From positions 47,605 to 111,604 of the forward strand of contig NZ_KQ960598.1 of assembly GCF_001553265.1 (NCBI RefSeq): a stretch of 64,000 nucleotides of DNA, in the 5' to 3' direction. The notes below the pieces were generated by a model that searched no databases, was not told the origin of the DNA, and saw only the letters and a program-made list of their open reading frames with translations. The stretch comes from Prevotella sp. DNF00663. Lineage in GTDB: Bacteria > Bacteroidota > Bacteroidia > Bacteroidales > Bacteroidaceae. The position numbers and the translations under genes were made by a program. This document shows positions 26,584 through 35,693 of the stretch, one piece after another (position 1 is the stretch's first letter; every line of letters begins with the position of its first letter).

Positions 26584-27804
26584 ATGAAGACCAAACTGTT
26601 TTATTTGTTGTTACTTTTGACCATCGTTCTTCCGTCTTGTGCCCAAAAGTGGGAACATTTGGCTGATACACCACAGATGGGCTGGAGCACGTGGAATAAG
26701 TTTCAGGGAAATATCAATGAAGATATTATCATGGGTATTGCCGATGTGATGGTGTCTTCCGGACTGAAAGATGCCGGTTATACCTATATTAATATAGACG
26801 ACTGTTGGCATGGAAAGCGCGATGCTAATGGCTTTATACAGGTTGACTCGGCGAAATTCCCTCATGGGATGAAGTATTTGGCCGACTATGTACATTCAAA
26901 AGGCTTGAAACTTGGTATTTATTCGGATGCCGGAACAGAAACTTGTGGTGGTATGCCCGGCAGTTTGGGACATGAATATCAGGATGCTTTGCAATATGCC
27001 CGATGGGGTATCGACTATTTGAAGTATGATTGGTGTAATACTACGAATATTGATCCGCGTGGCGCTTATCAGTTGATGAGTGATGCTTTGCGGGCTGCTG
27101 GTCGTCCCATTTTGTTGAGTATGTGCGAGTGGGGAAGCAGTCGGCCTTGGAAATGGGCACGAGAAGTGGGGCATTCTTGGCGTACGACACCTGATATTTG
27201 GTGCGATTTTGATAGCTTGCGTGTATTTCCTACCTATACTCAATTTGGTGTTATGCAGTGTGTTAATTATAATGATACCTTGAGGGCTTACGCCGGTAAG
27301 GGGCATTGGAACGACCCTGATATGTTGGAAGTGGGCAATGGTATGACCGTGAATGAGGATAGGGCACATTTCACTATGTGGTGTATGATGGCTTCTCCAC
27401 TAATTATCGGTAACGATATCCGGCATATGTCCGCTGACACAAAGGGCATTTTAGAGAATAAGGAATTGATAGCTATAGACCAAGATAGCCTGTGTGTGCA
27501 GGGATATCACTTCAAAGACGAACAAGGAGTAGCCTTTTGGCTCAAACCATTGGCTAATGGAGATTGGGCTTTCACACTTCTGAATGTTTCTAAAAGAGCT
27601 ACTAAAGTACAGTTGAATTGGTGCCGGTTGAGCGGTGTGAAAGATGATGTTTCGGGACGAACGACGGATTTTGCTGATAATATATATAAGGTACGAGACC
27701 TATGGAAACACAAGATTGTTGGCAAGACGAGCAAAAAGGATCAAGTAAGTATGGTCGTAGATGTTCCTGCAAGAGATGTGATAGCCTTTAGATTGATGAA
27801 ATGA
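26584..27804 (+). CDS. GH27 alpha-galactosidase, lipoprotein
   Basis: A 406-residue enzyme predicted to remove alpha-1,6-galactose branches from galactomannan. The N-terminus ends in the lipobox LPSC, so it is a lipoprotein. The (beta/alpha)8 domain has QMGWSTWNKF, INIDDCWHGKRDANGFIQVD and YLKYDWCN with the nucleophile near Asp 148. The acid/base is in TPDIWCDF near Asp 204, followed by the NDPDMLEVGN block. A C-terminal beta domain follows. Some GH27 members act on beta-L-arabinopyranose instead; the mannan context favours galactosidase. The stop overlaps the next start as ATGA. Confidence 0.88.
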   Translation: MKTKLFYLLLLLTIVLPSCAQKWEHLADTPQMGWSTWNKFQGNINEDIIMGIADVMVSSGLKDAGYTYINIDDCWHGKRDANGFIQVDSAKFPHGMKYLADYVHSKGLKLGIYSDAGTETCGGMPGSLGHEYQDALQYARWGIDYLKYDWCNTTNIDPRGAYQLMSDALRAAGRPILLSMCEWGSSRPWKWAREVGHSWRTTPDIWCDFDSLRVFPTYTQFGVMQCVNYNDTLRAYAGKGHWNDPDMLEVGNGMTVNEDRAHFTMWCMMASPLIIGNDIRHMSADTKGILENKELIAIDQDSLCVQGYHFKDEQGVAFWLKPLANGDWAFTLLNVSKRATKVQLNWCRLSGVKDDVSGRTTDFADNIYKVRDLWKHKIVGKTSKKDQVSMVVDVPARDVIAFRLMK

Positions 27805-29096
27805 AAATGACAAGCTACTACAAAATAATAAGTCTTCTTACACTGTGTTTGCTAGGTTTTGTGCCTATGCAGGCACAGATTAGAGGCAACAATATCGTTG
27901 TGATGGTACAACCTGACCATCAAGATTGGAACTATCGTGTTGGCGAAAAAGCGGTATTTACTGTACAAGTATTGAAATCTAGTACCTTGATGGATGATGT
28001 GAAAGTTGATTTGGAAGAGGGGCCTGACATGTATCCGATGGTGAAACGGACTGTAACCTTGAAGAACGGAACAACTCGTGTGAGCGGAACGATGACGCAG
28101 CCCGGTTTCTATCGTGTGAAGGCCATGGCTACGATAGCCGGTAAACAATATACTGGACTGTGCACGGCAGCCTTTTCGCCTGAGCAGGTGAAGCCTTATG
28201 CGCAATGTCCTGTAGACTTTGATAAGTTCTGGAGCAATGCTTTGGCCGATGTTAGGAAGAACGATTTGAATCCTACAAAAGTGTTGCTGCCTGAGCGGTG
28301 TACCAAAGATATGAATGTATACGAGGTGAGCTTTACCAATAATTCTTCTCAAAGTAGAATGTATGGTATCCTATCTGTGCCGGTAGCCGATGGTAAATAC
28401 CCTGCTCTGTTGCGCGTACCAGGAGCCGGTGTCCGTCCTTATGGTGGTGACACCTATACAGCTCCGGGTAAATGTATTGTGCTGGAAATCGGTGTACATG
28501 GTATTCCTGTGACAATGAAACAAGAAGTTTACGACCGTCTTTTGCAAGGAGCTTTGAATAATTATTGGTCTGTAAACTTGGACGAACCGAATCAAAATTA
28601 CTATAAGCGAGTGGTAACGGGGGCTGTCAGAGCTGTAGATTATATTGCTTCGTTGGCAGCTTGGGATGGTAAGACACTTGGAGTAACGGGGGCAAGTCAA
28701 GGTGGTTTCCTGTCGTTGGCGGTGGCTGCGCTGGATAAGCGTGTTACTTTCTTGGCTGCGGTACACGATGCTATGTGCGATTATGAGGCCGAACTGCACG
28801 GTGTGGCAGGCGGTTGGCCACATTACTTCTATCATAATAAAGGTGTAGATAAGAAGAAATTGGAGGGTGCAAGATATTATGATGGTGTGAACTTTGCCCG
28901 TCGTATTCAGGTTCCGGGATGGTATTCGTTCGGTTACAACGACGAGGTTGTTCCGCCGACATCATCTTATGGTCTTTATAACACCATTCAAGCAGAAAAG
29001 GAATTGAGCGTATATCAACAGACTGGTCACTTTTGGTACCAAGAGCAATGGGACGAATGGCAGGGTTGGTTGATTGCACATTTATTGAAAAAATAA
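27801..29096 (+). CDS. Acetyl-xylan-esterase-like (CE7/AXE1-type) carbohydrate esterase
   Basis: A secreted 431-residue alpha/beta hydrolase. The signal peptide ends around PMQAQ. Residues 30-120 form an Ig-like beta domain. The esterase domain has the nucleophile elbow GASQGG (Ser 299), an acid in GYNDEVVPP and a histidine in QQTGHFW. It likely removes acetyl groups from acetylated gluco- or galactomannan, opening the chain for the GH26 next door. Translationally coupled to the GH27 gene (ATGA overlap). Substrate is inferred from context. Confidence 0.85.
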   Translation: MKMTSYYKIISLLTLCLLGFVPMQAQIRGNNIVVMVQPDHQDWNYRVGEKAVFTVQVLKSSTLMDDVKVDLEEGPDMYPMVKRTVTLKNGTTRVSGTMTQPGFYRVKAMATIAGKQYTGLCTAAFSPEQVKPYAQCPVDFDKFWSNALADVRKNDLNPTKVLLPERCTKDMNVYEVSFTNNSSQSRMYGILSVPVADGKYPALLRVPGAGVRPYGGDTYTAPGKCIVLEIGVHGIPVTMKQEVYDRLLQGALNNYWSVNLDEPNQNYYKRVVTGAVRAVDYIASLAAWDGKTLGVTGASQGGFLSLAVAALDKRVTFLAAVHDAMCDYEAELHGVAGGWPHYFYHNKGVDKKKLEGARYYDGVNFARRIQVPGWYSFGYNDEVVPPTSSYGLYNTIQAEKELSVYQQTGHFWYQEQWDEWQGWLIAHLLKK

Positions 29097-29105
29097 CTTG
29101 TTAGT

Positions 29106-30164
29106 ATGAAATTTATCCATCTATCACTGTTTTGGGGCATGATGTTTATGAGTACAATAGCCTTAGGGAGCAATACTCCGGCAGAGAAATTAATCTTTCG
29201 ATTGAAGAAGATTCAGAAGAAAGGGATTATGATTGGACATCAAGACGACCCTGTATATGGACGTACATGGAAGTGGGATACAGGACGTTCTGATGTGAAA
29301 GATGTCTGTGGAGACTATCCGGCTGTGATGGGATTCGACTTAGGTAAATTGGAATTAGGGCGAAAAGAAAACTTGGATGGAGTGTCTTTCGACCGGATGA
29401 GAGAGGAAATCATAGCCCAACATGCCAGAGGTGGTATTGTAACATTGAGTTGGCATCCTGATAATCCTGTGACCGAAAAGACGGCATGGGATCCTAGTGG
29501 CGATGCGGTGAAAGCTTCTTTGCCTCATGGTACACATCGTGCTAAGATGAGGGAGTGGGTTGATAAGGTTGGTAATTTTATCCTATCACTGAAAGATAAG
29601 GGAGGAAATTTAGTCCCGGTAATATTCCGTCCGTTCCATGAAATGTCGGGTGGATGGTTTTGGTGGGGCAGTAATAGCTGCACACCGGAGGAATACCAGC
29701 AGCTTTATCGAGTGCTTTACAGGCGGTTGGTAAGCATGGGATGTGACAATCTCGTATGGGCTTATTCTCCAAATGTAGGTTACGATGATTTCATGAAATA
29801 TTATCCCGGTGATCAATATGTGGATTTGTTGGGTATTGATATCTATGAATTTGATAAAGACAACGCCAAGTATCAGCTGTCGGTGAAGCAATGTCTAGAT
29901 GAATTGGCAGCCCTTGGGAAGCAAGAGAATAAGCTTATTGCATTCACAGAGACAGGTTGTCAAGGGCTACCTTACGCTGATTGGTTTTCCCAAACATTGT
30001 GGCCGGCTATCAAAGATTATCCTATTAGCTATGTACTTTTTTGGCGTAATGCGTGGGATAATGCCAAAGAGTGCTATATGACTAGCCCCGGCCATGCCAC
30101 AGAGAATGATTTTAAGGCCTTTTATAAGCTGAAGAAGACCTTGTTTGTAAACGATATTAAATAA
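29106..30164 (+). CDS. GH26 endo-beta-1,4-mannanase
   Basis: A 352-residue mannanase with signal peptide (cut near ALGSN). The GH26 catalytic acid/base is Glu 179 in FRPFHEMSGGWFWWG and the nucleophile is Glu 282 in AFTETGCQG. The MGFDLGKLELG and TLSWHPDNPVTE blocks are typical. In Bacteroides fragilis the homologous ManA releases mannobiose for the downstream epimerase/phosphorylase pair, and the same gene neighbours are present here. It is 9 nt after the esterase gene. Confidence 0.93.
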   Translation: MKFIHLSLFWGMMFMSTIALGSNTPAEKLIFRLKKIQKKGIMIGHQDDPVYGRTWKWDTGRSDVKDVCGDYPAVMGFDLGKLELGRKENLDGVSFDRMREEIIAQHARGGIVTLSWHPDNPVTEKTAWDPSGDAVKASLPHGTHRAKMREWVDKVGNFILSLKDKGGNLVPVIFRPFHEMSGGWFWWGSNSCTPEEYQQLYRVLYRRLVSMGCDNLVWAYSPNVGYDDFMKYYPGDQYVDLLGIDIYEFDKDNAKYQLSVKQCLDELAALGKQENKLIAFTETGCQGLPYADWFSQTLWPAIKDYPISYVLFWRNAWDNAKECYMTSPGHATENDFKAFYKLKKTLFVNDIK

Positions 30165-30177
30165 AAACACATACGTA

Positions 30178-31353
30178 ATGAAGAATTTTAAGGAGAAAGT
30201 AGAGCTTTTGAAACAGCATCATCAAGAACTTTTGAAGCGCCCGAATGTGCCGGAAGAGTGGGGGAATGGCATTTATACAAGATATAAATATCCAGTCTTG
30301 ACAGCTGAACATACTCCTTTGGAGTGGCGATATGATTTCGACGAACAGACCAATCCTTATTTGATGCAACGCATTATGATGAATGCAACCATGAACAGTG
30401 GTGCTATTAAATGGAATGGAAAATACGTGTTGATGGTTCGCGTTGAGGGTGCAGACCGTAAGAGCTTCTTCGCTATTGCAGAGAGTCCGAACGGTATAGA
30501 CAACTTTAAGTTTTGGCCAACTCCTGTTACGATGCCCGATGATTTGGTTCCGGCGACGAACATATACGACATGAGACTCACACAACATGAGGATGGTTGG
30601 GTGTATGGAGTGTTTTGTGCTGAACGGCACGACGATACTTGTCCGAACGATTTGAGTGCTGCTACCGCTACAGCAGCGATTGGTCGAACCAAAGATCTCA
30701 TCCATTGGGAACGCTTGCCTGATTTGAAAACAAAGAGTCAACAGCGTAATGTGGTGCTTCATCCGGAATTTGTTGATGGCAAATATGCTTTTTATACACG
30801 TCCGCAAGATGGTTTTATAGATGCCGGTTCAGGCGGTGGTATCGGTTGGGCATTGGTAGATGACATTACTCATGCGGAAATCAAAGAAGAGAAAATTATC
30901 AATTTGAGACACTATCACACCATCATGGAGGTGAAGAATGGAGAAGGACCGCATCCTATAAAGACCCCACAAGGATGGTTGCATTTGGCTCATGGCGTGC
31001 GTGGATGTGCTAGTGGACTTCGCTATGTGCTCTATATGTACATGACAGCATTGGATGAACCAACACGTGTTATCGCACAACCGGGTGGTTATTTCCTTGT
31101 TCCGCAAGGTGAGGAATATATTGGTGATGTGATGAATGTGGTGTTCTCAAATGGTTGGATAGCCGACCCTGATGGCACGGTTTATATCTATTATGCCTCT
31201 TCAGATACTCGTATGCATGTGGCAGTGTCTACTATCGACAAGTTGATAGATTATTGTATGCACACGCCAGAGGATGGTTTTACCACTACACATAGCGTAG
31301 AGACCATTAAAAAGTTGATAGAAAAGAATCAAAACTTGGGTACATCCGCATAA
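30178..31353 (+). CDS. GH130 4-O-beta-D-mannosyl-D-glucose phosphorylase
   Basis: A cytoplasmic 391-residue phosphorylase that splits mannosyl-glucose with phosphate into mannose-1-phosphate and glucose. Five-bladed propeller blocks include MNATMNSGAIKWNGKYVLMV, RVEGADRKSFFAIAESPNGI and NIYDMRLTQHEDGW, the last with the proton-donor Asp near residue 130. PRPQDGFIDAGSGGGIGWAL-type segments follow. No signal peptide. The protein matches the B. fragilis-type GH130_1 enzyme, and the substrate assignment is backed by the 2-epimerase gene in the same operon. Confidence 0.92.
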   Translation: MKNFKEKVELLKQHHQELLKRPNVPEEWGNGIYTRYKYPVLTAEHTPLEWRYDFDEQTNPYLMQRIMMNATMNSGAIKWNGKYVLMVRVEGADRKSFFAIAESPNGIDNFKFWPTPVTMPDDLVPATNIYDMRLTQHEDGWVYGVFCAERHDDTCPNDLSAATATAAIGRTKDLIHWERLPDLKTKSQQRNVVLHPEFVDGKYAFYTRPQDGFIDAGSGGGIGWALVDDITHAEIKEEKIINLRHYHTIMEVKNGEGPHPIKTPQGWLHLAHGVRGCASGLRYVLYMYMTALDEPTRVIAQPGGYFLVPQGEEYIGDVMNVVFSNGWIADPDGTVYIYYASSDTRMHVAVSTIDKLIDYCMHTPEDGFTTTHSVETIKKLIEKNQNLGTSA

Positions 31354-31394
31354 AAGTAGTACTTTTGGATGAACTTTAGATAATATTTGATACA

Positions 31395-32795
31395 ATGGCA
31401 AAGAGCAAGTTGATAGAGAAGGTTGGTTATGGTTTTGGAGATATGTCTTCCAGTATGTTTTGGAAGATATTCTCCTATTATCTCCCGTTTTTTTATAGTA
31501 ATATCTTCGGATTGCGTTTGGCAGATGCTGCAACCTTGATGTTGGTCACTCGAATATGGGATGCTGTCTCCGATCCTATGATGGGAATTATCGCCGACCG
31601 CACCAATACGCGATGGGGAAAGTACCGTCCTTATCTGTTATGGGTAGCCCCACTGTTCTCTATATCGGGCATCTTGCTGTTCACTACTCCAGATTGGGAC
31701 TATGCTGCAAAGCTTATTTGGGCTTACGTTACCTATATTTTGATGATGACAGTCTATACTGCAATCAATGTTCCTTATGGCGCTATGTTGGGCGTATTGA
31801 CTGATGATTCAAACGAGAAAACGGTGTTTTCCAGCTTCAGAATGTTCTTTGCTTATGGCGGTTCTTTTATTGCTTTGTTTGCATGGGAGCCTCTGACACG
31901 CCTCTTCGGTGGCTATGATAGCACGCAAGGATGGTTCTGGGCTATGGTTTCGATTGCCGTTGCATGTTTTATTTTGTTCTTGCTTTGCTTTGCAATCACG
32001 CGTGAACATTTGAAGACGGTGTCTAATGTGAGTATTGGTTCGGATATAAAATCGTTGCTACACAATAAGCCTTGGTGGCTGTTGATAGGTGCTGCGCTCT
32101 GCTTTAACCTGTTTAATACGGTGCGTGGGTCTACGGTTGCCTACTTCTTTAAGGATATTATAGGTGATCAAGCTGTCTTGTTGTTCTTCACTATACAGTT
32201 GGCTTTTTATGGAGGATTGTTCCTTGGAGTGGGCGAAGTGTCTAATATGCTGGGGGTATCTATTACTGTTCCTATTGCTAATTGTATCGGGAAGAAGACT
32301 ACTTTCATCTTGGTAGATATGCTATTGATAGTTTTGAGCATCACCTTTTTCTTTATTCCTTGTAGTCCGACAGGTTATTGGTGGATGCTGATATTCCAAG
32401 TATTGATTTCTATTCTTACCGGCGTGATGAGTCCATTAGTATGGAGTATGTATGCCGATGTAAGTGATTATGCTGAGTTGAAGTTCAAAACAGCTTCGAC
32501 AGGACTTATCTTTAGTAGTAGCTCTATGGCTCAAAAGTTTGGTGGAGCCATCGGTGGTTCGGCTGCATTATGGCTATTGGGTGGCTTTGGATATGTCACA
32601 GATCCGGCTATTCTAGCCCAAGGTAGCGTGACACAACCTGAAGTTGCGCTCAACTGTCTGCGTTATTTGATGAGTTTTATCCCTGCCGGCGTGGCATTGG
32701 TATCACTCGTTGTGGTTTACTTCTACCCTTTGACGACGGAGAAGATTGAAGATATTAATACACGATTGAAGGCTGTGCGCCGTATAGAAGACTAG
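31395..32795 (+). CDS. GPH-family glycoside symporter (MelB-like)
   Basis: A 466-residue inner-membrane transporter with about 12 helices. It has the GPH motifs WDAVSDPMMGIIADRTNTRWGK and RPYLLW in the first cytoplasmic loop and YADVSDYAELKFKTASTG in the second half. It would bring mannobiose or mannosyl-glucose into the cytoplasm with a cation for the epimerase and phosphorylase. It lies between those two genes, as in the B. fragilis mannan operon. Confidence 0.9.
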   Translation: MAKSKLIEKVGYGFGDMSSSMFWKIFSYYLPFFYSNIFGLRLADAATLMLVTRIWDAVSDPMMGIIADRTNTRWGKYRPYLLWVAPLFSISGILLFTTPDWDYAAKLIWAYVTYILMMTVYTAINVPYGAMLGVLTDDSNEKTVFSSFRMFFAYGGSFIALFAWEPLTRLFGGYDSTQGWFWAMVSIAVACFILFLLCFAITREHLKTVSNVSIGSDIKSLLHNKPWWLLIGAALCFNLFNTVRGSTVAYFFKDIIGDQAVLLFFTIQLAFYGGLFLGVGEVSNMLGVSITVPIANCIGKKTTFILVDMLLIVLSITFFFIPCSPTGYWWMLIFQVLISILTGVMSPLVWSMYADVSDYAELKFKTASTGLIFSSSSMAQKFGGAIGGSAALWLLGGFGYVTDPAILAQGSVTQPEVALNCLRYLMSFIPAGVALVSLVVVYFYPLTTEKIEDINTRLKAVRRIED

Positions 32796-32799
32796 AGTT

Positions 32800-33978
32800 A
32801 TGAATGGATTTAAGCAAATCATGCAAGAAGTCTTGGAGCATAATATTCTCCAATATTGGCTTGATAAGGCTGTCGATCAAGAACGTGGAGGTTTTTATGG
32901 CAGAATAGATGGGCATGATGTTTTGCATGCCGATGCCGATAAGGGAGCTGTTTTGCATGCTCGAATCTTATGGGCTTTCAGTGCAGCTTACCGTGTCTTG
33001 CAGAAGCCGGAATACTTAAAGGCTGCCATGCATGCTAAGGATTACTTGCTAGAGCACTTCGTAGATAAAGAATACGGAGGCGTATATTGGTGTGTGGATT
33101 GCAATGGTGAACCGGTAGATACAAAGAAACAGACTTACGCTATAGGCTTTGCCATCTATGGATTGAGCGAATATGCACGTGCTACCGGCGATCGACTGGC
33201 ACTTGATATGGCTATTCTGTTGTATCATGACATAGAAAATCATGCTTTCGATAGCAAGAATAATGGTTATATCGAGGCTTTGACGCGTGAATGGGAACCC
33301 ATTGCCGATATGCGATTGAGTGATAAAGACGAGAATGGAAGTCGTACGATGAACACGCATCTCCACATCATAGAACATTATACGAATCTCTATCGGGTAT
33401 GGAAAGATGCCGGATTGGAGCAGCGTATTCGCAATTTGCTGACCATATTTACAGGCAGAATACTCAATCATAAGACTTGGCATCTTGACTTGTTTTTTAA
33501 TGATGAGTGGGAGAGCGAGCGCAATATTCAAAGCTTTGGTCATGACATTGAGGCTTCATGGTTACTTCATGAGTCTGCACTTGTTTTGGGAGATAAAGCT
33601 TTGTTGCGCACTATTGGCCCCTTGGTTCGTCGTATTGCCGATGCAGCCGATGAAGGTTTGCAGGCCGATGGTAGTATGTTGTACGAACGTTGGCTAGATT
33701 CCGGCCGTGAAGACAGGCAACGCCAATGGTGGGTTCAGTGCGAAAACATCGTCGGTCATGTGAATCTATACCAACATTTTGGTGATGAAGAGGCGCTAGG
33801 TGTGGCTGTGAGATGTTGGGCATACGTTCAAAAGAACCTCATAGACTGGAAGATTGGCGAATGGCATTGGGCGATGCTAGATGATGGAACTTTGAATTTA
33901 GAGGATGACAAGATAGGGTTATGGAAGTGTCCATACCACAATAGTCGCATGTGCTTGGAATTAATGGAGCGCATGTAG
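32800..33978 (+). CDS. Cellobiose/mannobiose 2-epimerase (AGE family)
   Basis: A cytoplasmic (alpha/alpha)6-barrel enzyme of 392 residues that would epimerise beta-1,4-mannobiose to mannosyl-glucose, the substrate of the GH130 phosphorylase. Family blocks with catalytic-type histidines are NTHLHIIEHYTNLYRVW, FGHDIEASWLLHESAL and WHWAMLDDGTLN, plus RGGFYGRIDGHD near the start. It begins 5 nt after the symporter and is the last gene of the mannan operon. Confidence 0.9.
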   Translation: MNGFKQIMQEVLEHNILQYWLDKAVDQERGGFYGRIDGHDVLHADADKGAVLHARILWAFSAAYRVLQKPEYLKAAMHAKDYLLEHFVDKEYGGVYWCVDCNGEPVDTKKQTYAIGFAIYGLSEYARATGDRLALDMAILLYHDIENHAFDSKNNGYIEALTREWEPIADMRLSDKDENGSRTMNTHLHIIEHYTNLYRVWKDAGLEQRIRNLLTIFTGRILNHKTWHLDLFFNDEWESERNIQSFGHDIEASWLLHESALVLGDKALLRTIGPLVRRIADAADEGLQADGSMLYERWLDSGREDRQRQWWVQCENIVGHVNLYQHFGDEEALGVAVRCWAYVQKNLIDWKIGEWHWAMLDDGTLNLEDDKIGLWKCPYHNSRMCLELMERM

Positions 33979-34063
33979 ATAGTAACTCATGGTAAATATT
34001 AGATTGCTTATTTCTTGAATCCGGGAGGATGAAGGAACTACTAGAAACAAATTAACAGTAATA

Positions 34064-34117
34064 GAGTTGGCTAGTGGTCGCCTATATAGCTAGTTGGAGG
34101 CGACCTACTGGCAACTC
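34064..34117. repeat. Long imperfect inverted repeat downstream of the mannan operon
   Basis: Two 19-nt arms (34064-34082 and 34099-34117) share 6 outer bp (GAGTTG/CAACTC) and 7 inner bp (GGTCGCC/GGCGACC) around a symmetric internal loop, with a 16-nt apical loop. No T-run follows directly. The left arm shares GAGTTGGCTAGT with the flank of repeat locus 3. The 256-bp gap otherwise holds the terminator at 34162. Confidence 0.55.
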
Positions 34118-34161
34118 TTGAAAGATTAAATGACAGATTTCTAAAAACAAAACTACACAAG

Positions 34162-34188
34162 ACTCTCACCAAAAGTGAGAGTTTTTTT
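34162..34188 (+). terminator. Intrinsic terminator after the mannan operon
   Basis: An 8-bp stem ACTCTCAC (34162-34169) / GTGAGAGT (34175-34182) with a 5-nt loop, followed by seven T (34182-34188). Confidence 0.8.
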
Positions 34189-34206
34189 GTTTGAAGCCTT
34201 TGCCAT

Positions 34207-34214
34207 TACCTTTG
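34207..34214 (+). promoter_or_regulatory. Promoter -7 box of the transpeptidase gene
   Basis: TACCTTTG, 20 nt upstream of the ATG. The T-rich TTTG around 34186-34189 is a possible -33 box with a 17-nt spacer, shorter than usual. Confidence 0.5.
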
Positions 34215-34234
34215 ATTTGGCTAATTTTGCAGTC

Positions 34235-35305
34235 ATGAAGAGAGTTATATTGACATTGTCTTTACTATTGTTAGTTACCATTATGGTAAAGGCTGAAACC
34301 GAGCATACGAAAACAAGCGACTTAACCACTATACCTGCACTTCAAGAATTGGGACATCAACTCTTGGAAGGGAAGCAAGGAAGCATTGTAGCTATTCGTC
34401 CTGAAACAGGAGAAATCTTGGCATTGGTTAGTAATTCTTTGGATTCCAGTAAGATCAACCGCGCCATCACGGGCATATATTCACCGGGGTCGACTATCAA
34501 GACTGCCCAAGCACTGACGCTATTGTCGGAAGAAGAGGTGACTCCTCAAACTACTTATCCTTGCAAGAAAGGCTTTTGGAAGCAGGGAACACACGTAGGT
34601 TGCCATCCTCATAGTCCTTCACTCAATCTTGTAGATGCTTTGTCTCATTCTTGTAACACATGGTTTTGCGAATCGTTTATGGATATGGTGGCTGATACGA
34701 TACGCTATGAGACTTATGGACGAGCCGTGGATGTATGGAATGATTACATGCAAAGCTATGGGTTGGGGCATACATTAGGAGTCGATGTACATGGAGAAGC
34801 CGGTGGGTTGATACCTAATGCCGAATTCTTAACGAAACGCTATGGCAAGAAATGGAACGAACGTCAAGTGCTATATTTCGGTATGGGGCAGGGACTTATA
34901 CTTGTTACACCTCTCCAACTTTGCAATTTGGCGGTGACTATAGCTAATCGAGGCCATTATTTCACGCCTTACCTACATCGCAGTTCGGTGAAGGCTGACC
35001 CTGTAAAATATTATACTCCACATGTAACCATGGCTACACAGGCAGCTTATCGGACTGTGATTACGGGTATGAGAATGGCCGTGATGCATGGTACCTGTAA
35101 AAGTATGAACACCAAAGCGTATGCCATTTGCGGTAAGACGGGGACGGTAGAGAATGCTGGTGAAGACCATTCGGTATTCATAGGCTTTGCTCCTGCGACT
35201 CAGCCTAAGATTGCAATCTGTGTGTTTATAGAGCATGGAGGGATGGGAGCAGACGTCGCTGTGCCCATAGCTTCAGCCATGATCAAGAAGTATATGGGCA
35301 AATAA
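34235..35305 (+). CDS. Stand-alone penicillin-binding transpeptidase
   Basis: A DD-transpeptidase-like protein of about 356 residues with signal peptide MKRVILTLSLLLLVTIMVKA. The motifs are SxxK (Ser 86, STIK), SxN (SCN, Ser 139) and KTG (Lys 301, KTGT), all present and in order. The N-terminal pedestal seen in PBP2-type proteins of about 600 residues is missing, so it is little more than the catalytic domain. An upstream in-frame GTG at 34175 lies in the terminator hairpin and before the promoter box, so it is rejected. It could crosslink or trim peptidoglycan, or be a beta-lactam-binding homologue with a special role. Monocistronic. Confidence 0.85.
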   Translation: MKRVILTLSLLLLVTIMVKAETEHTKTSDLTTIPALQELGHQLLEGKQGSIVAIRPETGEILALVSNSLDSSKINRAITGIYSPGSTIKTAQALTLLSEEEVTPQTTYPCKKGFWKQGTHVGCHPHSPSLNLVDALSHSCNTWFCESFMDMVADTIRYETYGRAVDVWNDYMQSYGLGHTLGVDVHGEAGGLIPNAEFLTKRYGKKWNERQVLYFGMGQGLILVTPLQLCNLAVTIANRGHYFTPYLHRSSVKADPVKYYTPHVTMATQAAYRTVITGMRMAVMHGTCKSMNTKAYAICGKTGTVENAGEDHSVFIGFAPATQPKIAICVFIEHGGMGADVAVPIASAMIKKYMGK

Positions 35306-35413
35306 TTGTGTTTAGTATTTCTATATTATCTCCCATCTTTGCCCACATGTCTACTCGTTTACTTGTTAACTTCTAGATGTTCTTGTCTACTTGTCAACCC
35401 GTTTACTTGTTAA

Positions 35414-35511
35414 CTAAATTACTGCACCGGTTTCGCAGCATTGCTGTATAGGCTTTTCAGCATTACTGCATGGGCTAGACAGTAATGTTGCCTAGGCTTT
35501 GCAGTTTGATG
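35414..35511. repeat. Degenerate 22-bp tandem repeat array, locus 4
   Basis: Units at 35414, 35436, 35458, 35480 and 35502, each 22 bp. The first halves are CAGCATTGCTG, CAGCATTACTG and CAGTAATGTTG; the second halves are TATAGGCTTTT, CATGGGCTAGA and CCTAGGCTTTG. The left side (35347-35413) carries repeated CTACTTGTCAAC / TTTACTTGTTAAC motifs. The right side (35512-35545) is roughly their reverse complement. Best-preserved copy. It lies between the transpeptidase gene and the nuo operon. Confidence 0.82.
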
Positions 35512-35693
35512 ATAAACGTGCAAACAAGTTGGTAAGGAGTCTAGATTTGGGGCTGAAATGGAAGCTATGAAGCGCTCGACGTGTTCATTAAGACTAGGTA
35601 TCTAACCCCTCTTTTTTGCTATCTCGACATGACTTTTTGTTTGAATTTATGATTTTTTGTGTTAATATAGCGTAATTGTAGGCTAAAACTTAG

